Assembly: GCF_907165205.1 (NCBI RefSeq) | Contig: NC_058198.1 | Span: 7,293,001-7,357,000 of the forward strand | Direction: 5' to 3' | Length of the DNA stretch: 64,000 nt | Source: Coccinella septempunctata | Taxonomy: Eukaryota > Arthropoda > Insecta > Coleoptera > Coccinellidae | Part shown: piece by piece, positions 36,703 to 48,731 of the stretch | Layout of the letters: every line of letters starts with the position of its first letter | How positions within the stretch are numbered: the stretch's first letter is position 1 | Program-made: the position numbers and the translations under genes | The notes under the pieces: model-generated | What the model was told of the DNA's origin: nothing | Seen by the model: the letters and a program-made list of their open reading frames with translations, nothing else | Database searches by the model: none

Positions 36703-38115
36703 TTTTTTGTGTGTTTTGGGTCGACCTAGCACATTTTTCGATGACTATGTTCTCTTACTAAATTCTCTATTATAGTCTCTATTATAGAGACTCTATAATC
36801 TTTGGCCAAAACTATGCGTGATTTGCATGAGAACAAAAGTCAGAATTCATTTGTTTGGGGACAATATACATACTACATTTTTTTATAGAGTACTTTTGTC
36901 TGACTTAATTAATTCCACAAATAATTCCCACTGTTAGTAAATTTGCATGTACTATGCCGGAATTGAGGGTCATTTGTGTATGAGGTCACCTTTTGCGTGT
37001 TTTGAGTAAAACTAGCCTAGTTCTTGATACCTATCTGTTCTCTTACTAAGTTCCCGTTGAACAAACGCCAAAATTATGTGTAATTTGCATTAGAACAACG
37101 GCCATGCAGAATTAAGTGTCCTTCGTCAGAGTTTTGTTTGTTTGGGGACAAGATACCACATTTTTTGATAAAGTACTTTTGTCTGACTTAATTCATTTAA
37201 TGGATCTCTCCCTCTGTGAGTAAATTTGCATGTACTAAGCCAGAATTAAGTGTCATTTGCGTTTGAGGTCAACTTTTGCGTGTTTCGGGTAAAACTATCG
37301 TAGTTCTTGATAACTATCTGTTTCCTAACTAAGTTCCCAATGAACAAACGCCAAAATTATGTGTAATTTGCATTAGAACAACGGCCATGCAGAATTAAGT
37401 GTTCTTCGTCAGTGTTTTGTTTGTTTGGAGACAAGATACCACATTTTTTGATAAAGTACTTTTGTCTGACTTAATTCATTTAATGAATCCTTCCCTCTGT
37501 TAGTAAATTTGCATGTACTCAGCCAGAATTGAGTGTCATTTGCGTTTGAGGTCAACTTTTGCGTGTTTCGGGTGAAACTATCGTAGTTCTTGATACCTAT
37601 CTGTTCCCTTACTAAGTTCCCCATGAACAAACGCCAAAATTATGTGTAATTTGCATTAGAACAACGGCTATGCAGAATTAAATGTCCTTCGTCAGAGTTT
37701 TGTTTGTTTGGGGACAAGATACCGCACATTTTTTGATAAAGTACTTTTGTCTGACTAAATTCATTTGAATAAATCCTTCCCTCTGTGAGTTAATTTCATG
37801 TACTTAGCCAGAATTAAGTGTCATTTGTGTGTGAGGTCAACTTTTGAGTGTTTTGGGTCAAACTAGAGTATTTTTTGATAACTGTGTAATTTGCATGAGA
37901 ACAACGGCCATGCAGAATTAAGTGTCCTTCATCAGTGTTTTGTTTGTTTGGGGACAAAATACCACATTTTTTGATAAAGTACTTTTGTCTGACTTAATTC
38001 ATTCAATGAATCCTTCCATCTGCAAGTAAATTTGCATGTCCTAAGCCAGAATTAAGTGTCATTTGTGTACGAGCTCAACTTTTGCGAACTTGTGAACTTG
38101 AACAGTTCAAATTCA
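36703..38115. repeat. 283-bp satellite array 2
   Basis: Unit starts fall at 36943, 37226, 37509, 37794 and 38032, preceded by one strongly diverged edge unit (36703-36942, with a local CTCTATTATAG duplication). The last three starts reproduce the last three of array 1, including the same 238-bp shortened unit and the same exit sequence (GAACTTGAACAGTTCAAATT). Array 1 has two extra units in the middle. Units between arrays are more alike than neighbouring units within an array. Confidence 0.9.
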
Positions 38116-39854
38116 TAGGTTAAAATTGACGATGACGAAAAAACTGGTGCAAAGTTAACACCTGGCTGTTCGCATTTTTACAACAGCTTACACATCCGAG
38201 AATGGCTTATTTAATTTACTGCACGTTGTCATGTTTAGCAACAATTTATTGTAAAAAAGCAGGAGCAGTCTTGAAACCGAAACAAATGGTTGTCTGTGTA
38301 GAGTACTTAATATCGCCGACACACAGGTTCAATCAAGACACAATTTATGACCTCTAGCCAACGGGATGCTCAGATGAGATGTTAGGGCCGAGGTGAAGAA
38401 TACTTTCGTTCATTTTATTTTTGTTTAAATTGTGGCTTTTGCTATTGTTGTCACAGGGTCTATAAATACCAAGGTAATTGAGGGGGATAGGCTGCATTTT
38501 CAGACAAGTTTTTAAATATGCCAGGAGCAGTTCCCTTTTTTGTTTTGTTACTATCCAACTTGAACTTGCTGCAAGCCTGAATCAATTTTTGTAAGCGAAT
38601 ATCATGCCAATGAAATTTGAATATATAAGTATCACCACTTTTATGAATATCTTTTGAAATATTCAACTGGTTTTTTATTTTCAATGATTGAATTTCATTG
38701 ACGAATTGTTCGAAAATGTGATATTTTGAGGAAAGCATGCATTTTTCTTGTAACTTTATATGGTTCTTGTCTCCCAACATCTAAAACTAAGAGATAAAGA
38801 AAAAACTGTGGTTTGTAGGAATTGGTTTTGCGTCAGAGGCTGCACACTTTTTGCAGAAACAATTTCTTTAAGCAAAAAATTATCGAAACAATATGAATGA
38901 AGGTTTCTTAAAAAAATGCTTCTGGCAAATAGTGTCATCGTTCCTAGTGTTTTAGATTCAGGGACTAACTGAAGATAGTGAAAACTAATTGTGCCTAGCT
39001 ACTGTTATATTAGAGTTTTAATAACAGTTTTTCACTGAAATAAGTTTTCATTCCATTTTATCCCAATGAGAGCAGATAATTTCGTACCATTTTTGATAAA
39101 ATGAGAGTTATTTAATTGTTCTGTCAATATTTGGAAAATAATTGGGCAGATATGGAAAAATACGTCAAAACCTCCCTTTTCCGCTCAAATGCTAAAGATT
39201 ACAAAGGGTGGCTTTTATTGAGTATCATATTTCACGATAAGACGCCTTTGATTTTGAGATTGATCAATCCGAACGATTTTTCGATGATACACTGTATATT
39301 CTATACGTTTTTCCTAAATTTTCACGAAGAAACTTCACAGAAATTCCCCATCGCTGGTCGAAAAAGTCGAATACAATTGTGTCGAGTCGAAGTGACACTG
39401 CAGATTCTTCCTGAAAGATATTTGGGATCGTCTGAAGTGAGCAGAGACTCGTCCTCCCCAGTTTAATTTAATCAGTACTTCAATGAGGTAACTTTTCATT
39501 TATTTTTATACTTTGAGACTTTCCTCGTCGCGATATTCCACCTTCTCGCTGCTGGTTTTCACCATTCCCTTTATTTCATTTACTCATTTATATAACGTTC
39601 GTTTAAACTTTGAACTTTGAAATTTAAAGCGTTTGTTTTTCGCTAATTGATTAGCAAATTGGAACATTCAACAATCCTTGAAAGTTAGACGGGTCGACTT
39701 ACCTTCGTGAGAAGTTTCTCTTCAAAAAAAAATTCGGATGGTCTTCAGATTGAAGTGCATCTCATCCCCTATAAGAAGAATATTCGTTTTAGACTTCTAG
39801 ATGAGATTTATAGGGCTTATGCTAAATTACATTGAATTGGGAATGGACAGCATT
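38116..39854. other. Unique intronic DNA
   Basis: No gene. A 116-codon + frame (39116-39466) and a 106-codon minus frame (38460-38780) have no recognisable motif and AT-driven composition. Not called as genes. Confidence 0.35.
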
Positions 39855-39855
39855 T

Positions 39856-40455
39856 CAACTATTTTGACATACGATTATCCTGCAAAAACAAAAGACCTTT
39901 GGATAACTTTCCGCATCTTTTCTCTTTAATTTTTTCCCTTAGAGTGGTCAGAAATGTCGAATAGTAATCTCCGGTTATTGTTCTACCCTTATCGAAAAAA
40001 TCAATCATGATTACTCCATGGCAATCCCAAAAAACTGAAGCAAGAACTTTTCCAGCAGATTTTTGGACACGAATTTTTTTAGTTCTTGGAGAACCAGAGC
40101 TTCGCCACGATTGTTGCTTTTTTTCTGGATCGTACACATGTACCTAAGTCTCAACTATAGTAACAATTCGGTTTGAGAAGTCTACATCGTTTTCAAATCG
40201 AGCACAGATCGAACGCGATGCTTCTACCCTTGCACGCTTTTGGTCAACCATCAAACATTTGGGGATCCATTTTGCAGCAATTTTTCTCATGTCCAAATTG
40301 ACGTGAACTATATGATGAACGCGTTCGTATGAAATATTCAGTGCTTCAGATTTCCGTTTAAGACCAATTCGACGGTCTGATAAAATCATGTCATGAACTG
40401 CATATCTTCGTAAATCTGCTTACCTCGTAACCCTTTCAAATAGAGGTACTAGATG
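39856..40455 (-). pseudogene. Mariner transposase fragment, inactivated
   Basis: The minus frame reads ILSDRRIGLKRKSEALNISY, then WIPKCLMVDQKRARVEASRS, then VLASVFWDCHGVIMIDF, then GRTITGDYYSTFLTTLREK and LLFLQDN. This is the central part of a Tc1/mariner (DD34D) transposase of the mariner family, normally about 345 residues; roughly the middle 200 remain. Breaks: the N-terminal helix-turn-helix region and start are missing, with a stop near 40424; the first catalytic Asp (in the MDET motif) is Val (IVET); the next codon, normally Trp, is TAG (40144-40146); the second Asp (LQDN) is the last recognisable piece and the third is lost. No inverted repeats were found. It cannot encode an active enzyme. 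It could be a source family for MITEs here, but no sequence link is visible. Confidence 0.95.
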
Positions 40456-41923
40456 ATAGTTCGATACCCCAGTTTTTGGATTTTCACAATTTCGGTGGAT
40501 ATCTTATTTCTTTTAATTCATTACGTAACTCTGGTTTACTTTTTTGACCTCAAACTTCACAGTGACACTACTAATGAGTTATTGTTAGTTGCTATGGTAA
40601 CGCAATTTTCTTTTGAAGCTCCATGCTTCAAAACTGGTCTAGGCCAACTAGATATCAATACATCCTCGTATTTTAAATACGAATGCATTGCTTTTTTTGA
40701 TCTCATAACACACACAAAAAATCATCTTTTCAAAAAAATATATATGTCGATATATCCCTAACATCTTCAAGGCAGAATCAGCAGACTCTCGAGTCATTAT
40801 TCTATGGATGAAGTGGACATAGAATGATTCAATACATTTAAACAGTAAAGGTGAAAGAGATGACTTTTTTGCTCTAGATTATTCCCAAAAAGAAGCACTG
40901 CCAGAGATATAGACAACTTTAATATCAGGACGATATGGAATCACAAAAATGCTTTTCAAATTGGATAGTTTAGTCGGGAATCAGTGATTCCCAGTGATTA
41001 CCATACTCAAGACTCCAGTCATAAATAGAGCAGAGAGTCAAGAACTCCATCAGAGACATTTCCGCACCAGAAACAGCCAAAATCAAGCAATTTGGGATAC
41101 CCTGTACATACACCCTTGTATTACATAGATACAAAATATGGTCCTGATGGCTGAATTGAAAAAATTACAAGAACTCATCTTATAGTTGCATGATGAGCTA
41201 TTGCAACACTTCTGGTGTTGTGTATCATGAATGGTGGATTAATTATCAGATTTTTGGGTAAAAACGAGCTTCAAAATGAAATTTGCATGGACGAATCTCG
41301 ACCGAATCCGAGGAATGATGTTCTCAGTTTTTCCAAAAGACCGTGTCGATTCCGAAGGTGTAACAAAAAAATTCCTGTCCGCCGAAAAAAATTAACAGAT
41401 TGAGACAACTCCAAATTATCTCCCGATGGCCGGTGAAGTACAGCAATCTCGGTTTGGAAAAAATCGACCGACGCAACCGTGATGTATAACTGTCCGAATT
41501 ACAATGAGAAAGTTCGTGTCAGAATTCGCCAGAAAAAACGGGTCGGCATCATCTTCGGCGAGGAGCCATCTATTGGGACGCAAAAAGAAATGCGGAGATG
41601 CCTCTCGCTGCGAATAGAATCTGTCACTAAAGACACCAACTCAAAAACGGGACGATCATTCCCCGAAGCGACTTCATAATTTAGATCGTCAATTTGGCCA
41701 TCAAATTAAAGGTGAACGCACCATTCAAACTGGCGGCATTTCGGAATCATTCTCGTCTTGCACATAAATATCGAAACGTCCGATTGCAATACCCCAAGGT
41801 TCTAGCAGAAGCCACTAGAAGAAATCATATTCATTTAACTTATGGATTCTCCATTAAAAAAGCTATATATGTATATTACATATTCTTTTGACAAAGAGCA
41901 TAAAAATTTTTGGCATCAAACAA
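40456..41923. other. Unique DNA
   Basis: Contains AACAGCCAAAATCAAGCAAT followed by TTGGGATACCCTGTA (about 41075-41105), the end of a dispersed TA-type element related to 18665. The stretch 41215-41690 is less AT-rich with two short + frames (62 and 66 codons), no motif. No gene called. Confidence 0.35.
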
Positions 41924-41925
41924 TA

Positions 41926-42060
41926 GGTTTGTTCGTAGAGTGGTTCACAACGGTTGTGAACTGTACAGAGCAAGCGCAATTCGATATTAGGGTAGCGAAA
42001 ATCCATTTGCGCTTGCTCTGTACAGTTCACAACCGTTGTGAACCACTCTACGAACAAGCC
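41926..42060. mobile_element. 135-bp MITE with ~54-bp near-perfect inverted repeats, TA flanks
   Basis: The left arm GGTTTGTTCGTAGAGTGGTT ... ACAGAGCAAGCGCAA is repeated in reverse complement at the right (TTGCGCTTGCTCTGTACAGT ... CGAACAAGCC) with a single mismatch, around a loop of about 27 nt. TA occurs directly outside both ends. Inside each arm GTTCACAA/TTGTGAAC forms a further palindrome. It is a textbook Tc1/mariner-type MITE; near-identity of the arms suggests a recent copy. Confidence 0.9.
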
Positions 42061-42068
42061 TAATAATT

Positions 42069-42150
42069 ATAGCATGTGTTTAAAATGCAGTTTAAGTAGA
42101 GGTTAGAGTAACGGGGTACCATACAAATTTGCGTAGGATACAAGAGCTTT
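42069..42150. repeat. Dispersed ~80-bp repeat, forward copy
   Basis: AACGGGGTACCATACAA and GATACAAGAGCTT with intervening sequence recur in reverse complement at 48207-48282. The function and family are unknown. Confidence 0.6.
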
Positions 42151-43600
42151 TGACCCCTTAAATTTTCCTCTATTCGAGGGATCACTAACTAATTCTTGGT
42201 TGAAAAAAGTGCACGTATTCCATTCAGACTGCCAAATGTCCTTGTCCCTTACATTCGACTCAAGGAAAGGGTTTGACCATAAGGGTTTACGCGACAGTCT
42301 TGGAATCGTATTTTCTGGAATATAGGACACAATTGGAAAAGGAGTGAAATTTATTCCAAGAATTTATAAATGCAGTCTCTCTACGAATATGGTAGAGTAC
42401 ACTGTTTCAAAGAACTGGTAACCATTGAATAGATGAAGAACTCACAGTTCCAGTTATAATTCTCATGGAAAGATTTTGCTGTGCATCAATTTTTTGCACA
42501 TGTTTTATGTTTTTTTTTCACTCTCAATTATGTAAAAAGGTTGTATTCATTTCAGCCTTACATTGGACACTTAGACGATCGAGTGGTAACGATCAAATTA
42601 GAAAATGAAATATAGCATGAAAATTCTGTTAATTCCTCTCCATACAGCCGAATGCACGAAGACAGGGCTTGTCTACAGTTGACACAGGCGTTGATGTTAA
42701 TGCATTTTCGTTATTCGATTACAACTCTGGGGTTCGAATCAGCACGAGTGACCTGTTACAGCCGAGTTGTCAGCTAGAGGGGAGAAAAATGGGAGATTGA
42801 GAAAGCCAATTTGATGGTCATCCATACAAGCGTTCCGTTTTTATAGTATCATCTGCAGAGATTGTGCGCTGATAAAAACATAACGAGGATATGGGATATC
42901 GATTTTCATCCAACCACACCTGAAAACTTTCAGATTCACCCTATATCATATGCAGAAGTAATAAACGTTAACTATCTATATTTCATATAAATTATTCGCC
43001 CACAGTCAAACCCCCAAAAAAAAATACCTATAAGGACCCCTACGAAAAACATACAAGCTGTCAAGATCATTGTTACCATTAGGGGGTAGTTGATAATGTT
43101 TTCTCGTGATATTAAAATTTCTCTTGATTGATGAATCCGGGATAACAAAACGCGGTCGTGCAGAAAAGTGGGGTCTCCTGAATAACATTTTATTATGGTC
43201 TCCCAACAATCTGCCTAACTGATGACATTTTTTGTTGGACGGAATTTATAGGCTGGCAGGAAGATTGCGTGGGCCTATTTGTTAAAAACTTCGCCGTCTA
43301 AGGATGCCCTCTGGCCCCTTTGTCTAGAGGGCCCTGCGTTGGTTGTTTTCGAAATTTTTCTTCGGGGAATGGGCGAAATTTACCTTTTGGGCTTTCGTTG
43401 TTTCTTCATTCTTGTTTTCGCACGAAAAAAGTTTATTCGGCAGTGGAATACGAAAACGAATGGGAAAGCAACTTACTTCAAATCGAAATTCGCTCTTTTC
43501 AAAATTAAAGGGAGGATTTCAATTTTCTAGGTGATTTTTTTTTACAAAGGAGTTATTCAGATTCTAGTTTATAGTCGTATTCCTGCGTGACACTAGCAGT
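42151..43600. other. Unique DNA
   Basis: No gene. The 43279-43534 stretch is open in all three + frames for 62-83 codons, as expected of locally stop-poor sequence, and lacks a motif. GGTTCGAATC at 42732 resembles a tRNA B box but there is no A box or cloverleaf. Confidence 0.35.
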
Positions 43601-43935
43601 TTACACAGGGTGTAAATGAATTGTTTGAGAAAAAATCAGATACAGCTCCTTAAATTTACCTATAGTAGGCGGATATCATGCTGATGTTTTAGGAGCTTCC
43701 CAAAAATAACTTTTTATCAAAGATTAACATTATTTTTTGACCCCTTAAATTTTCTCGCAAATATTCATTTACAAGCTGTCTTGTGAGGGAAGTGTGATAT
43801 ATCCTAATACTCAATTAAAAATTCAAAATTCCATTACTTGAAAACTACTCGAGGTAGACACACGTGGTAATAAAAAATTCCCTCATCAACATTTTCGTAT
43901 TTTCAATCCTCAAAATAAGTCGATCAGATTCAAGA
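43600..43935. repeat. Diverged relative of the 765-bp unit
   Basis: ACACAGGGTGTAAATG opens a block that includes TAGTAGGCGGATATCATGC, the hallmark of the 9-12 kb tandem unit, then diverges. It looks like a dispersed single copy with an ACAGGGTGT terminus, supporting the view that the tandem unit began as a transposable element. Confidence 0.45.
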
Positions 43936-43940
43936 GGTGA

Positions 43941-44622
43941 GAGGGTCTTTGACTCGTACTAATATTTAAATAGTAGGCAGGTCCTTTTTTCCTATACTAT
44001 TTTTCCCGATTCTGTCCTGATAAAAAGATATAGCCATTTGAAATTTTCATAATGAGCTGTGCCACCCTTGGATGAACAAAATTACCTCCAGAATAACTAG
44101 CTAAATCTGTGATACTACACATCTGTGGAACTTTTAAACAGAGTTGTGTTCAGACAAAGTACCCAATTTCCTAAATTTCACAGGTACTTTTTAATTTTTG
44201 AACATCAAATTACTCGAAAACGACGCATTATTTGAGGAAATATGAGGAATAGTTTTATTTTACAAAACGTTCAAATATTCATTAGATAGCATCCAACTTA
44301 GTTTCATGAGTTGGGTTCTTTGAATTTTTTGATTTTTATGGTACGTAATGGTTATAATGAGAAAACTGGAAGTCGTGGGTGATATCTCGTGTTCGGGAAA
44401 GATTAATCAAATAAAATAAAAACTATATTCCGAAATTCATTTCATTCGATTAAACGGTTTGTAAGACAGAACTGAAAATAATTTTTTTTTCGGTTTTTCA
44501 ACAACCTGTATCTTTCAAACCGAGCCGATTCAGAAAACATGGTGAAGGGAAAAAGTGTTTATTTTGACCTCAAATAATCTACTGCTAAAATATTTGTCCC
44601 AGTCAAAAACTCACCCTTTATA
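43941..44622. mobile_element. Family-A MITE
   Basis: Left end GGGTCTTTGACTCGTACTAA, full interior (ATGAGCTGTGCCACCC, CATCTGTGGAACTTTTAAAC, CTGGAAGTCGTGGGTGATAT) and right end CCAGTCAAAAACTCACCC. It is about 680 bp, near full length. Confidence 0.8.
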
Positions 44623-45551
44623 TTATGTTATCAATTCGAAGAACGAATTGCACCAATGAAAAAAAAAACCCTTTCTTTTCTATTCGTGCTGAAAATTAGA
44701 ATGTTGAGGGCTGTTGATTACAAATGCACACTTTCAGTGTAACCAGAACTTGCCAAATTATGGATGCAACTGAGGGGGATCAAGTAAATCACCTTGTCAA
44801 CATGGGTTGATCTACATATCTTAAACAATAATCCACAAGGAGTTATACTCGAACATGCCGATAGGGGATCAACACCCTATTACCACATAATAGTGTCTGA
44901 GGCTTCCCCAGCGCATCCCCTATAATAAGAAAGCATAAGATATGCAAAGAAGTGTGTTTGTTTATACCGTATCTTAGTGGCATATGTAGCCATATGTCAG
45001 CCCTCGTGTTATCAAGGCACTTTAGAGCAAATTGCCACTATCCCGCCTCAATTTTCTGGATAAGAAGAACGCGAGCCTGAGGCAATCTGTGTAAAAGAGA
45101 GCGTGAAAAGATCATCCTTCCGCAAATTCGAGCCAAAATTGCCTCCGCAGAATATCCTGCTGAGGGGTTACTTTCTCTAACACTCTTATATATATTTCAG
45201 TTTATATTGAAGTGCATAATCTGCTTTCATATCATTTTCCGAAATTGTTACAGCGTAATTCCCTCCCTAATATTTATACGAAAATTCGAAACCCCTTTGT
45301 ACTTTCGTCCCCACCTGAAATTTTCGAGGAAATAACATTTTTTCCTTCAGAATCGGATGATAAATATCGATAAAAATTCAAGATTTCACACTCGAATAGT
45401 TCCTTCACAAGAATAGAACAATTACTGTAAAAATTGGTTCTTGAAAGCTGCCATATTTCATCGAATTCACTGATTCTTCCAAAAAATTCTTCTGGGAATA
45501 GAAATTATCACGAAAAAATTACCATCCTGAAAATTTCATTGTTTACTTGTA
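44623..45551. other. Unique DNA with a complex block at 44930-45190
   Basis: No ORF of note. 44930-45190 has balanced composition (GCGAGCCTGAGGCAATCTGT region), unlike normal intron here, and may be conserved regulatory DNA. The rest is AT-rich. Confidence 0.35.
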
Positions 45552-45553
45552 TA

Positions 45554-46697
45554 CAGGGTGTATTTGAAGGTGAGGCTTTTTTTTTCAACAGAAGGTAGAA
45601 CTGGTCAAAATGAAGCGTTTCATCAAAAATCACCTATACAAAACTTTCAAAATGACAAAGTTGAAAAATATATTGATAATGATTACTGAAATAGCTCCTA
45701 AAAAACCCTAGACCGTTTGTTAGCTAAATTATCACAAAGCAGTGGGAAACCTCATCTCCTGATTCGACCATGTGGTTTCGTTTAGGATATTGGCTCGTTC
45801 GATATTTACGTGGTAATGGAAACTTAGGATTGCCGAATTGTTCTCATTTTTTACTTACACGATTTTATAAAATGGCTTATTTCGATACCAACTGACAGAA
45901 GAGACTAAGGACACAAGTGTAAAAAATAAAAAATACTTCAAAATCTCACTAATGAAATTCGTCTAAATTATTCACGGATTTTTTCACAATGGGCATCACA
46001 ATATTCTTGGTCGAACGTTCCAACAATCTTAATAAACTTTTTAGGGTTTTCACTCCCAATCTCTGACAATTAATGTCAAACAAAAGATACCATTCAGAAG
46101 ATTTTCGAAAATTGATTTTTCGTCTGATGGAGGAGTCTGATATAGACGTTACAACATAAAATTATAATTTCAACGTTCTTTATTTTCAGTTCATTGTCAG
46201 GCAACAATTTTTTCTAGTTGATTTGCTCCTGACAAATTAGTGCAAGAATTTACGCAGGGGCAAATCGTTTATTTCATTTTTAATTGATTTGTTTCAGAGA
46301 TTGGGAGTGAAAACCCTAAAAAGTTTATTAAGAAATGCAGAATCCTCCCAGAATAAATTTCAATCGATATTCCAACAATCGTCGTAAAAATGGGATAAAA
46401 TAGGGAAACATCATAGCACTTTTCCAAGATAACTAACATAAGCACTTTCAAGAAACTGCCTCGTTTTCTACATTCCTTTTTCACCCTGAATTGCACGATA
46501 CAACAGTTATGATTCTTTCAAAAGTGACCTGACGCATCTAATCGGATGAACTCGGTACTGAATCATTCATTGTCTAGCCATATGTTTATGTTTTGTTTCG
46601 TTTTTGCGATGCCGAAGTCACCTTGCACAGTCCCGTACTTGAAATTCAATGAAATTCTGTCGAACTTCTAGGGGGTGTACCTCAGCCATCTTGGATA
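45554..46697. mobile_element. Family-B MITE, interrupted copy
   Basis: It opens TA|CAGGGTGTATTTGAAGGTGA and shares its interior with 48732-49576 (TAGACCGTTTGTTAGCT, CCATGTGGTTTCGTTTAGGA, CCAACTGACAGAAGAGACT, ACAGTCCCGTACTTGA, CAGCCATCTTGGATAT). It is enlarged by a nested family-C insertion at 46029-46369 and its right terminal repeat is lost. Confidence 0.8.
46029..46369. mobile_element. Family-C insertion (long copy) with 11-bp target duplication
   Basis: TTCCAACAATC occurs directly on both sides (46018-46028 and 46370-46380); the uninterrupted family-B copy has this sequence once (near 49224). Inside, TTAATAAACTTTTTAGGGTT at the left is the reverse complement of a segment near 46313-46332, so it contains an internal inverted repeat. 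The right third equals the insertion at 13870-14000. Confidence 0.8.
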
Positions 46698-48206
46698 TTT
46701 TATATGGACAATTTTGGATGTTTTTTTCCTGAATATTTTCTTCACTTAGAAGGATGTAAATTTTTTCGGGAGAAGACAAATTTCAATTAATAAATTAATA
46801 AAAACTGTCGTTTCCCAACGAATAAAACTTTTTTCCAAGATATCCCCATAATTTTTTCCGGAAATATTTAAAAAAAAAATCTAATTTTGCCCCAATAAAA
46901 TTCATCCCCTACATCCTCCCCAATTTGTTTTCGTCGAACTCCCCGAGTAGACTGAAGGGGAGAGGGAGCAATGAAAATTTTTCCACTTTTTTTCCCTTGG
47001 CTATTCCCTGGTCAATCATGGACAACTTCCCCGTTTTATTATAGACAAGATATGTTATGTTGTATGTTGAGTTAACCTGGAGGCGGTACAAGGCGGGGCT
47101 TCCTGAAGACGGCGTCGCCGCCGCGACGACTGAGGCGGTCAGAAGACGCCCTAGTTTTCGGATAGAGACGAATACTAGAAACAGATGTTCCTGTTATCTA
47201 TTGTTGGGACAAGGACGACGTACTCGTTTTGTGTTTCTTCCCATCGAATTCACGGGAATTTTCCCTATGCTCGAATTCCTTTCACGACATATCCGTTATT
47301 TAGTATACAGGGTGGTAGGTATCTACCCCAAATTTTCGAAAAAAAAAATTTCCACCATATTTTATGAATTCAATCCACGGTGTACCATTTCGACGTGAAT
47401 ATTGTCAGTAATGTTTGTCGTTGAGAATTACACAGCCTCAATTGTGGCTACAAAAATTACTGACAAAGAGGGAAAAACCTATTTCAGTTAGGGGGGCTCT
47501 GATAGAAAATCAATGAATGGGAGTCGAAACAAAAAATTGCTTGAACCAGGTACCTATAACAGTACAGAAGCCCTTGACATTCCACAACCAAAAAAGGATT
47601 TTGAAAAACTTACTGATGAGAAACAAGCTGGAGATTTTTTCTGATCCATATCAGCATCGTCAGTTTCATCCAGTTCTCTGAATAACCACTGGTATATCTA
47701 TGGAAGATGATTCCCCAATATAAGGGTCCAGTAGCGTTCCTCGAACAACTGAAGAATAGAAGAATCATCACTTGGAAGACTTGACCTGGTCGAAAGACCC
47801 TCCCAGTCAAAAGCAAGATTTTGCTATTATTAATTTGAGTACTGAAGGCATTTCTAACGACGAGGGTGATCCTTCACCAAGATCAGCAGAAGATTTTTGA
47901 CGCAGAGATGATATTCCTCCCAATGCAATTGGAAAACAAGTTATGTACCTATGATTATTTATTTTTTTTCTTCAGTCATCATCAAGTATTGGAATAAGTT
48001 TGGATGAAGGATTTATTATTCACTTTTTTCTCGTTTTCTGCTCTGTTTCTTTGTTTCAGATATTATTTCGAAATGGAAGGAGGATAAAGATATTTTTATG
48101 TCAATGAAAAGGAAGCCCTTCAGTATTAAAAGCTTTTTCTGTAAACAAATTTGTCATCACTTCTCACGGGGAGACAGGGTTTTTTTACTGAGGTTTTTCC
48201 CTAAGC
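46698..48206. other. Unique DNA
   Basis: No gene accepted. A GC-rich patch at 47080-47170 (GGCGTCGCCGCCGCGACGAC) lies in a 113-codon + frame (47057-47398) with no motif. ATACAGGGTGG at 47310 is a worn TA-type terminus. Confidence 0.35.
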
Positions 48207-48282
48207 TCTTGTATCATACTCCAAATTGTATGGTACCCCGTTACACTAACCTTTGCTTAAACTCATACATATGCTATATTGT
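48207..48282. repeat. Dispersed ~80-bp repeat, reverse copy
   Basis: Reverse-complement match of 42069-42150, sharing TTGTATGGTACCCCGTTACA. Six kilobases separate the copies. Confidence 0.55.
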
Positions 48283-48731
48283 TTTATAACTAAAAATGTA
48301 TTGCTGACATTCAAAAGAATATATGTTCTCAGGTGTGTATGAAGTATATGAAGACGAGTCAGGAATGCTTTAATTTTCTTCCTACAATACCCCCCTGCTA
48401 AAATAAGAGCCTCTAAATAGTACTGCCAAGTTTTTTGTGATGACTTCCGGAGCGACTCAACCGATTCTGGTAATTTTTTTGACTTGAGTCAATCCAAATA
48501 TCAGTAATGATTTGTTTCAAACATCTCTCCGATGAGTTTCCAGGAACGGACTGTGGACTGACCCTAGCATTTGATAGTCAGAAACTTTTTTTGGTCGGAG
48601 ACATCGGCGAAATTCCTTCATTTATGTATTATCATTGATTTATCAACAATAAACTTGAGTATGGTAGTACTATTTTGAGGAACATATCTTCGCAGAGGGC
48701 GTCGTAGGGAAAAGATTTGTTCGTCTTCATA

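Noticed and set aside
39116..39466. 116-codon + frame as a gene
   Set aside because: AT-driven composition, no recognised domain and no splice context.
42661..42790. tRNA gene suggested by GGTTCGAATC
   Set aside because: No A box, no acceptor-stem pairing and no anticodon arm at suitable distances.
43279..43534. Coding region open in three overlapping + frames
   Set aside because: Simultaneous openness in all three frames reflects local scarcity of stops, not coding constraint.
47057..47398. 113-codon + frame over a GC-rich patch as a gene
   Set aside because: No motif, no splice-compatible partner, and the tail of the frame runs into ordinary AT-rich DNA.
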